From: Lysobacter_K sp038248955
GTDB lineage: Bacteria > Pseudomonadota > Gammaproteobacteria > Xanthomonadales > Xanthomonadaceae
Direction: 5' to 3'
NCBI GenBank assembly: GCA_038248955.1
Contig: JBBRWW010000147.1
Span: 1-6,819 of the forward strand
DNA length: 6,819 bases
Shown: positions 1 to 4,047 of the stretch, one piece after another
Layout: each line of letters starts with the position of its first letter
Numbering within the stretch: position 1 is the stretch's first letter
Notes under the pieces: model-generated
Databases searched by the model: none
Told to the model about the DNA's origin: nothing
What the model saw: only the letters and a program-made list of their open reading frames with translations
Translations under genes and position numbers: made by a program

Positions 1-723
1 GTCGAGCGCGCGGTGCTCGAGTGCCTTCCACTGCGCGTCCTTGATCAGGCGTTCGGCCTGGATGGCTTGGTACTGCTCGGCCTGGCGCGCCTGGCGCCTG
101 AGGTGCTCAAGCTGCTTGCCGACCTCGTCGCGCAGGTCGCCCAGGCGGTCGAGATTCTCGCGCGTGTGGCGGATGCGGGTCTCGGTCTCCTTGCGGCGCT
201 CCTTGTACTTGGAGATGCCGGCGGCTTCCTCCAGGTATACCCGCAGGTCCTCTGGCCGGGCCTCGATGATCTGGCTGATCATCCCCTGCTCGATGATCGA
301 GTAGCTGCGCGGACCCAGGCCGGTGCCGAGGAACAGGTCGGTGATGTCGCGGCGGCGGCACTTGGCGCCGTTGAGGTGGTACTGGCTGGCGCCGTCGCGG
401 CTGACCATGCGCTTGACCGAGATCTCGTCGAACGCGCCGTACTCACCGGTGATGGTGTGGTCGGAGTTGTCGAAGATCAGCTCGACCATCGCCTGCGACA
501 CCGGTTTGCGTGTTGACGAGCCGGCGAAGATCACGTCGGTCAACGAGTCGCCGCGCAGCCGGCTGGCCGAGCTCTCGCCCATCACCCAGCGCACCGCGTC
601 GATGATGTTCGACTTGCCGCAACCGTTCGGCCCGACCACGCCGGTCATGTTGGTCGGCAGGTGCAGGGTGGTCGGATCGACGAAGGATTTGAAGCCGGAG
701 AGCTTGATCGTGGACAGACGCAT
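1..723 (-). CDS. smc: Chromosome segregation protein SMC, N-terminal part (cut by window edge)
   Basis: SMC is the ATPase of the SMC-ScpAB condensin, which compacts and helps segregate the chromosome on the nucleoid. The first 241 residues are visible, starting MRLSTIKLSGFKSFVDPT. The P-loop (Walker A) GPNGCGKSN is at about residues 31-39. The Q-loop motif SYSIIEQGMISQII is at about 140-153, followed by LEEAAGISKYKERRKE and the start of a charged coiled coil (about 168 onward). The hinge, the second coiled coil and the C-terminal ABC signature/Walker B half lie outside the window; full family members are about 1,150-1,200 residues. The ATG is chosen because the alignment to SMC N-termini starts here, and an AGAGG lies about 11 nt upstream. 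Its partners scpA and scpB are divergently encoded about 1.3 kb upstream. Identification is very secure; only the rest of the gene is unknown. Confidence 0.97.
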   Translation of the reverse strand, partial: MRLSTIKLSGFKSFVDPTTLHLPTNMTGVVGPNGCGKSNIIDAVRWVMGESSASRLRGDSLTDVIFAGSSTRKPVSQAMVELIFDNSDHTITGEYGAFDEISVKRMVSRDGASQYHLNGAKCRRRDITDLFLGTGLGPRSYSIIEQGMISQIIEARPEDLRVYLEEAAGISKYKERRKETETRIRHTRENLDRLGDLRDEVGKQLEHLRRQARQAEQYQAIQAERLIKDAQWKALEHRALD

Positions 724-788
724 GCGGCGGGGTAGCCTCTGGCGCGCCTTGGAGACGTCGCCCTCTAGTTTGAATCGGAATTAACTAT

Positions 789-835
789 GTCGTCCAACTC
801 ATTGATGCAAAAGGACGACTGGCGACGTAATCGCC
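789..835 (-). repeat. Two stem-loops in the smc leader
   Basis: A perfect 7-bp inverted repeat, GTCGTCC (789-795) and GGACGAC (813-819), encloses a 17-nt AT-rich loop. Directly beside it, GGCGA (821-825) and TCGCC (831-835) form a 5-bp stem with a 5-nt loop. Both lie between the candidate -10 and the smc start, so they would be in the mRNA leader. They could be a protein-binding site or simple leader structure; no function is shown. Confidence 0.4.
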
Positions 836-848
836 GCACTGCCTCGGG

Positions 849-854
849 ATTATA
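849..854 (-). promoter_or_regulatory. Candidate -10 box of the smc promoter
   Basis: The minus strand reads a perfect TATAAT here, in an otherwise GC-rich context, about 125 nt upstream of the smc ATG. No good -35 box stands at 16-18 nt (the candidates read CCGGCA or CGGCAG), so the promoter may be weak, activator-dependent, or rely on a different sigma factor. Predicted transcription start is near position 842, giving a leader of about 120 nt. Confidence 0.45.
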
Positions 855-948
855 ACGGCCCGGGTGGCCACTGCCGGCACCGAAAGCGGCTCACGCCTGC
901 AGCCGGCATCGAAGCGTGCAACCTTCGAGCGGTCCGCACCGGCCGGTC

Positions 949-1251
949 TCAGCCGGCTTCGCTTGTCGTCCGGGCGCGGATGGCCAGGGCATGGATATCG
1001 GTCGTCATCAGGTCTCCGACTGCCGAGTACACGGCGCGACGGCGCGCAACCGGGTTGAGACCCGCGAACGTATCGCTGACCACGTCGACGTTGAAATGTC
1101 CCCGGCCATCCTGCGCACCCGCATGGCCGGCGTGGCGGTGACTGTCGTCTTCGACCTGCAGGGAAACCGGCGCGAGCGCCGCTTCGATTGCCGCGCGGAT
1201 CGCGGCGACGCGCTGGCCGCGCGGCAGCGGGGCGGCGCCAGTCACCGTCAC
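949..1251 (-). CDS. bolA: BolA family protein
   Basis: BolA proteins are small cytosolic regulators that pair with monothiol glutaredoxins to hold or transfer [2Fe-2S] clusters and influence stress morphology. The 100-residue product aligns along its length with E. coli BolA: RVAAIRAAIEAALAPVSLQV (helix and strand), DDSHRH (about 35-40), HFNVDVVSDTFAG (about 52-64), then the helical region with ARRRAVYSAVGDLM and the C-terminal TDIHALAIRA, whose His is the invariant BolA/cluster-ligand His. The start is a GTG at 1249-1251 overlapping the yciI stop in a GTGA junction. A second GTG at 1243-1245 is equally possible and would shorten the protein by two residues. The overlap implies co-transcription and translational coupling with yciI. 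The family call is secure, the exact start is not. Confidence 0.93.
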   Translation of the reverse strand: MTVTGAAPLPRGQRVAAIRAAIEAALAPVSLQVEDDSHRHAGHAGAQDGRGHFNVDVVSDTFAGLNPVARRRAVYSAVGDLMTTDIHALAIRARTTSEAG

Positions 1252-1547
1252 GGCAGCACCCGCTTGAAGGGCCGCACTTCGACGCGCGTATAGACGCCGG
1301 CATCGACATAGGGGTCGGCGTCCGCCCACGCGCGCGCATCCTCGAGCGAGGCAAACTCGGCGATGATCACGCTGCCGCTGAAACCCGCCGGACCCGGATC
1401 CTCGGCGTCGATCGCCGGGCACGGGCCCGCCAGCAGCAATCTTCCCTCGTCGCGCAACGCCGTCAGGCGGCCCAGGTGCGCCGGGCGCACCGCCAGGCGC
1501 TGCGCCAACACGTCGTCGCCGTCATAGCCTTCGATCAGGTACCACAT
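1248..1547 (-). CDS. yciI: YciI family protein
   Basis: This 99-residue protein closely resembles E. coli YciI over its whole length: MWYLIEGYDG at the start, RLAVRPAHLGRL (about 17-28), DEGRLLLAGPCPAID (about 33-47), GSVIIAEFASLEDARAWADADPYV (about 58-81) and VRPFKRVLP at the end. The YciI fold is a ferredoxin-like dimer. The conserved His (H24) and the Asp in the WADADPY segment form the presumed active-site pair, but no physiological reaction is firmly established for the family. The ATG at 1545-1547 is preferred over an upstream in-frame ATG at 1619 because the family begins at MWY/MLY and a GGAAG lies about 9 nt upstream. It is first in a two-gene unit with bolA, whose GTG overlaps its TGA. 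Confidence 0.94.
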   Translation of the reverse strand: MWYLIEGYDGDDVLAQRLAVRPAHLGRLTALRDEGRLLLAGPCPAIDAEDPGPAGFSGSVIIAEFASLEDARAWADADPYVDAGVYTRVEVRPFKRVLP

Positions 1548-1587
1548 GGGATTTGGCTTCCATCGCGCCCGGGGCGGGCAGGCATGG

Positions 1588-1593
1588 ATTGTA
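1588..1593 (-). promoter_or_regulatory. Candidate -10 box of the yciI-bolA promoter
   Basis: The minus strand reads TACAAT (5 of 6 to consensus) about 40 nt upstream of the yciI ATG, a natural distance for a short leader. The matching -35 is weak: the hexamers at 17-19 nt spacing lie in the TGGACA repeat area and read TCCAGC, GTCCAG or TGTCCA. Confidence 0.4.
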
Positions 1594-1610
1594 GCCAGAC
1601 CCGCGGGCGC

Positions 1611-1631
1611 GCTGGACATGTCCGCTGGACA
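1611..1631. repeat. Tandem GCTGGACA repeats with a GGACATGTCC palindrome
   Basis: GCTGGACA occurs at 1611-1618 and again at 1624-1631, spaced 13 nt start to start. The first copy runs into the perfect 10-bp palindrome GGACATGTCC (1614-1623). A third TGGACA is at 1657-1662. The repeats sit between the two divergent candidate promoters, where a shared operator would be expected. Confidence 0.35.
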
Positions 1632-1654
1632 CGCCCCGACGCAGTCCGTAACCT
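1626..1654 (+). promoter_or_regulatory. Candidate promoter for scpA-scpB-rluB
   Basis: TGGACA (1626-1631, 5 of 6 to the -35 consensus) is followed after exactly 17 nt by TAACCT (1649-1654, which keeps the important TA...T positions of the -10). Transcription would begin near 1661, giving a leader of over 300 nt before the scpA ATG. A promoter nearer scpA cannot be excluded; I saw none better. Confidence 0.3.
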
Positions 1655-1960
1655 AATGGACAAATGCCCCAGGCCGGTTCCAGCGGCCCGTCACGATCCA
1701 GGCCCCACGCCGTTCGCGACGCACCGCGTTCCCAGACGCGGCAGTTCCAGCCCGACCGCCCCGACTGCAACCCCTTTCCGATTTCCTGCCGCCGCGCCCC
1801 GCGTGGTGCGCCGACCGGAACCGTTGCGGCGACATGGCTGGTGGGGCCATCAGGTTCGACGCATCCGTTCTTGCAGTCCTTGCATCGCTGCAATGCCGAT
1901 TGATCCGCTCCACCGGAAGCGCCGCGCCCAGGCCGCTTGCCCCCAGATACAGCAGTGCCA

Positions 1961-1976
1961 CGGCCCGGAGGGGCCG
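1961..1976 (+). promoter_or_regulatory. scpA ribosome-binding site within a GC hairpin
   Basis: A strong Shine-Dalgarno, GGAGGGG (1967-1973), lies 10 nt before the scpA ATG and supports that start. The bases around it form a perfect 6-bp stem, CGGCCC (1961-1966) with GGGCCG (1971-1976), which leaves GGAG as the four-base loop. The hairpin may present or hide the site; the effect on translation is not visible from sequence. Confidence 0.55.
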
Positions 1977-1983
1977 GCCCCGC

Positions 1984-2946
1984 ATGACCGATGACACCGC
2001 GTCCGACGCGACCGAGCAGCAGCAGCCCGGATCACACCAGGCCCCGCTCCACCCGCAGCAGCAGGAAATGCCGCTGGCGGTGGTGCATGGCCAACCGGTG
2101 CTGCAGATCCCGCAGGACCTCTACATCCCGCCGGATGCGCTCGAGGTCATCCTCGATGCGTTCGAAGGCCCGCTCGACCTGCTGCTGTACCTGATCCGCC
2201 GCCAGAACCTGGAAATCCTCGACATCCCGGTCGCGGAGATCACCCGGCAATACGTCACCTACATCCAGGCGATGCAGGAGATGCGTTTCGAGCTGGCCGC
2301 CGACTACCTGGTGATGGCTGCGATCCTGGCCGAGATCAAGTCGCGCATGCTGCTGCCGCGCGCGGTCGCCGAGGAAGGCCTGGAGGACGATCCGCGCGCC
2401 GAACTGGTGCGCCGCCTGCAGGAGTACGAGCGTTTCAAGAAGGCCGCGCAGGACATCGACACCCTGCCCCGGCAGGATCGCGACACGGTCCCGGTACAGG
2501 CGTTCGTGCCGGAGCGGGCGTCGATCCGGCTGCCGCCGCCGGTGGATCTGCGCGAGATGCTGCTCGCGCTGCACGACGTGTTCAAGCGCGCCGAGCTGTA
2601 CACCCAGCATGCGATCAAGCGCGATGCGCTCAGCGTCCGCCAGCGCATGGGCGAGCTGCTCGAGCGCATGGCCGACGGCGCATTCCATCGCTTCGAGTCG
2701 TTGTTCACCGCGCAGGAAGGCAAGCTTGGCGTGGTGGTGACCTTCCTCGGCCTGCTGACCCTGGCCAAGGAGCAACTGGTCGAGATCGTCCAGGATCAGC
2801 CTGCGGCGACCCTGCAGGTGCAGACGCAAGGGCAGCCGCCGGCGACGATCTACGTGAAGTCGCTGGCGATCAATGCCGATCCCGCCGAGATCGAGTTGAG
2901 CAGCGAGTTCGATGACGACGCCGCCAACGACGATGTCGCCCCGTGA
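1984..2946 (+). CDS. scpA: Segregation and condensation protein A (ScpA, kleisin)
   Basis: ScpA is the kleisin of the SMC-ScpAB condensin: its N-terminal helices bind the neck of one SMC, its C-terminal winged helix caps the other SMC head, and the middle binds a ScpB dimer. The 320-residue product has the diagnostic N-domain FEGPLDLLLYLIRRQNLEIL (about 60-79) and DIPVAEITRQYVTYI (80-94), then LAADYLVMAAILAEIKSRMLLP (about 104-125), the usual ScpA core. The winged-helix part is around 215-298 with VVTFLGLLTLAKEQLVEI. About 50 residues before the core are Gln/Pro-rich and poorly conserved, making the protein longer than typical (about 250). The ATG at 1984 is chosen for its GGAGGGG; an in-frame ATG at 1834 would add 50 non-family residues. 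It heads the operon with scpB and rluB. Confidence 0.97.
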   Translation: MTDDTASDATEQQQPGSHQAPLHPQQQEMPLAVVHGQPVLQIPQDLYIPPDALEVILDAFEGPLDLLLYLIRRQNLEILDIPVAEITRQYVTYIQAMQEMRFELAADYLVMAAILAEIKSRMLLPRAVAEEGLEDDPRAELVRRLQEYERFKKAAQDIDTLPRQDRDTVPVQAFVPERASIRLPPPVDLREMLLALHDVFKRAELYTQHAIKRDALSVRQRMGELLERMADGAFHRFESLFTAQEGKLGVVVTFLGLLTLAKEQLVEIVQDQPAATLQVQTQGQPPATIYVKSLAINADPAEIELSSEFDDDAANDDVAP

Positions 2947-3053
2947 TGGCTGCCCGGCTCGGCTGCGGTCAGGCAATCGACCGCAACAACGCCGGACCCG
3001 CCGCGCAGTTGCGCGGTGAGAACCGAAAGCCCCCTAACCAGCAGCGACCCTGA
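2946..3053 (+). CDS. Possible 35-codon ORF bridging scpA and scpB
   Basis: The ATG shares its A with the scpA stop (TGATG), the frame stays open for 35 codons (starting MAARLGCGQAIDRNNAG, ending NQQRP), and its TGA ends 7 nt before the scpB ATG. The product is basic, has no recognised domain, and resembles nothing I know. The geometry would let a ribosome terminating on scpA restart and be delivered to scpB, whose own Shine-Dalgarno is poor. It may equally be chance in GC-rich DNA, with no Shine-Dalgarno of its own. I propose it as a coupling ORF by position only. Confidence 0.25.
   Translation: MAARLGCGQAIDRNNAGPAAQLRGENRKPPNQQRP
2964..3018 (+). repeat. Two hairpins in the scpA-scpB spacer
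   Basis: The first stem is TGCGGTC (2964-2970) with GACCGCA (2979-2985) and an 8-nt loop. The second is CCGCGC (3001-3006) with GCGCGG (3011-3016) and an AGTT loop, extended outward by a G-U pair and a C-G pair to 2999-3018. Neither is followed by a T-run, so they are not intrinsic terminators. They could protect, process or pace the mRNA between scpA and scpB. The second partly buries an alternative in-frame GTG start of scpB at 3016. Confidence 0.5.
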
Positions 3054-3060
3054 CCAATCC

Positions 3061-4047
3061 ATGGACCAACTCCTGATCACCCGCATCGTCGAGGCCGCCC
3101 TGCTCGCGGCCCACGAGCCGCTGACGCTGGCGCAGCTGCAGTCTCTGTTTCCGCCCGACCAGCCGGCGCCCGCCGACAGCATCGAGCAGGCGCTGGAGGC
3201 GTTGCGCGAGGGTTGCAGCAACCGTGGCGTCGAGCTGGTGGAACTCGCCTCGGGCTTCCGTTTCCAGGTACAGGCCGACGTGCACCCCTGGGTGGCGCGG
3301 CTGTGGACCGAACGGCAGACGCGCTACACCCGCGCCACGCTGGAGACCCTGGCCCTGATCGCCTACCGCCAGCCGATCACCCGCGGCGAGATCGAGCAGG
3401 TCCGCGGCGTTGCGGTGAACAGCAACATCATCAAGGCGCTGGAAGAACGCGAGTGGATCCGCGTGGTCGGCCACCGCGACGTGCCCGGCAAGCCGGCGCT
3501 GTTCGGCACCACCAAGGTCTTCCTCGACTATTTCGGCCTCCAGCGCCTGGACCAGCTGCCGCCGCTTTCGGAGCTCAAGGACATCGGCGAACTGGAGCCG
3601 CAATTCCAATTCGATGGCGTGCCCGCCTTGGACCAGCAGATCGCCGCCGGCATCGCCTCCAACGCCTCCAACGCCTCCGCTGAAAGGGGGTCAGAGTCAC
3701 TTTCCCCTGATTTTCCTTCGGCCCCGGAGGTACCGGAGGAAAGTGACGCTGACCCCCTTTCAACCCCCGGCGACCCGCAATCCGTCGATGTCGATGCCCA
3801 TGACCGCATGGAACCCGACCTGGACGACCGAACCACCGAACACCTGACACCCACCGCCTTCCCGACCGCGCCCAGCGCCGTCGACCAGGGCGATCCCGAT
3901 GCCGCGCCGGGCGAGCGCGCGGCGGACGTGAACGATCCCGAACAAGACACCCAGACCGTCGCGACGACGACCGATGCCTTCAATGGGAATGCCACCGAAA
4001 CACAGACCGAGTCCGATGAACTCGACCGGTCGGAGACGCACCAATGA
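3061..4047 (+). CDS. scpB: Segregation and condensation protein B (ScpB) with long acidic tail
   Basis: ScpB dimerises and binds the middle of ScpA in the SMC-ScpAB condensin. Residues 1-80 form the first winged helix (MDQLLITRIVEAALLAAHEPLT, then GVELVELASGFRFQV). Residues 85-165 form the second, with the signatures TLETLALIAYRQPITRGEIE (93-112), VRGVAVNSNIIKALEE (114-129) and GKPALFGTTKVFLDYFGL (143-160). The family normally ends near 180-200; this 328-residue product adds about 130 Asp/Glu/Thr/Pro-rich, probably disordered residues, including a stretch (208-234) encoded by an inverted-repeat element. Third positions stay G/C-rich after the element, so the frame there looks genuine. The ATG at 3061 fits family N-termini (MDQ) but has no clear Shine-Dalgarno; an in-frame GTG at 3016 is the alternative. 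The stop overlaps rluB as ATGA. Confidence 0.95.
   Translation: MDQLLITRIVEAALLAAHEPLTLAQLQSLFPPDQPAPADSIEQALEALREGCSNRGVELVELASGFRFQVQADVHPWVARLWTERQTRYTRATLETLALIAYRQPITRGEIEQVRGVAVNSNIIKALEEREWIRVVGHRDVPGKPALFGTTKVFLDYFGLQRLDQLPPLSELKDIGELEPQFQFDGVPALDQQIAAGIASNASNASAERGSESLSPDFPSAPEVPEESDADPLSTPGDPQSVDVDAHDRMEPDLDDRTTEHLTPTAFPTAPSAVDQGDPDAAPGERAADVNDPEQDTQTVATTTDAFNGNATETQTESDELDRSETHQ
3652..3678 (+). repeat. Three 9-nt tandem repeats in scpB
   Basis: The unit AACGCCTCC occurs twice (3661-3669, 3670-3678) and is preceded by a one-base variant (ATCGCCTCC, 3652-3660). It is in frame and encodes IAS-NAS-NAS. It lies 2 nt before the inverted-repeat element at 3681, so this short region of the tail is a site of sequence turnover. 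Unit-length changes would keep the frame. Confidence 0.7.
3681..3762. mobile_element. MITE/REP-like inverted-repeat element inside scpB
   Basis: The left arm 3682-3705 begins GAAAGGGGGTCAGAGTCACT. The right arm 3738-3761 is its reverse complement except at one position (A against C), so 23 of 24 bases match; a further T/A pair at 3681/3762 extends it. The centre (3706-3737) carries CCTTCGG (3715-3721) and two CCGGAGG copies (3724-3730, 3733-3739) that can form inner stems. No transposase is encoded, so it would be non-autonomous. From memory, GGGGTCAGAGTCACTTT-type ends are dispersed in Xanthomonadaceae and other proteobacteria, some near REP-associated tyrosine transposases; I could not search for this. 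It is read in frame as ERGSESLSPDF... to ...ESDADPLS. No target duplication is evident, and 82 bp is not a multiple of three. Confidence 0.75.

Larger units (their letters stand above)
724..948. other. Non-coding leader between bolA and smc
   Basis: I see no convincing gene in these 225 bp. The stretch at about 775-860 is clearly more AT-rich than the surroundings, as expected for a promoter/leader of smc. It contains a consensus -10 on the minus strand and two stem-loops, listed separately. A small GC hairpin (GCCGG, 943-947, with CCGGC, 954-958) overlaps the bolA stop but has no T-run, so it is not a clear intrinsic terminator. Read-through from yciI-bolA into smc is therefore possible. Confidence 0.6.
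1548..1983. other. Divergent intergenic region between yciI and scpA
   Basis: These 436 bp hold no ORF I recognise in any frame; the open frames present are what high GC produces by chance. It must contain the start signals for the minus unit (yciI-bolA) and the plus unit (scpA-scpB-rluB). Visible items are a TACAAT -10 on minus near yciI, a TGGACA/TAACCT pair on plus, three TGGACA copies (1613, 1626, 1657), a TTGCA-N4-TGCAA inverted repeat at 1880-1893, and a GC hairpin over the scpA ribosome-binding site. The plus-strand frame is open upstream of scpA to an ATG at 1834, but the translation there is not ScpA-like. Confidence 0.6.

Noticed and set aside
13..516. Plus-strand open frame opposite smc
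   Set aside because: It is a shadow of the SMC coding strand; the minus strand gives an unmistakable SMC head with Walker A.
943..958. GCCGG/CCGGC hairpin at the bolA stop as a terminator
   Set aside because: The stem is only 5 bp and there is no T-run on either strand.
1834..1983. N-terminal extension of scpA to an upstream ATG
   Set aside because: The added 50 residues do not resemble ScpA, while the ATG at 1984 has a strong Shine-Dalgarno and fits the family start.
1188..1994. A 268-codon plus-strand frame across yciI and the intergenic region
   Set aside because: It is antisense to YciI for much of its length, the translation is Arg/Ala/Pro-rich, and no domain is visible.
2032..2976. 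A 314-codon open frame on minus, antisense to scpA
   Set aside because: The translation is Arg/Leu/Gln-rich with no known motif, and it lies wholly opposite a well-supported ScpA.
2964..3018. Spacer hairpins as intrinsic terminators between scpA and scpB
   Set aside because: Neither is followed by T residues, and scpB needs to be transcribed with scpA; kept only as structural elements.
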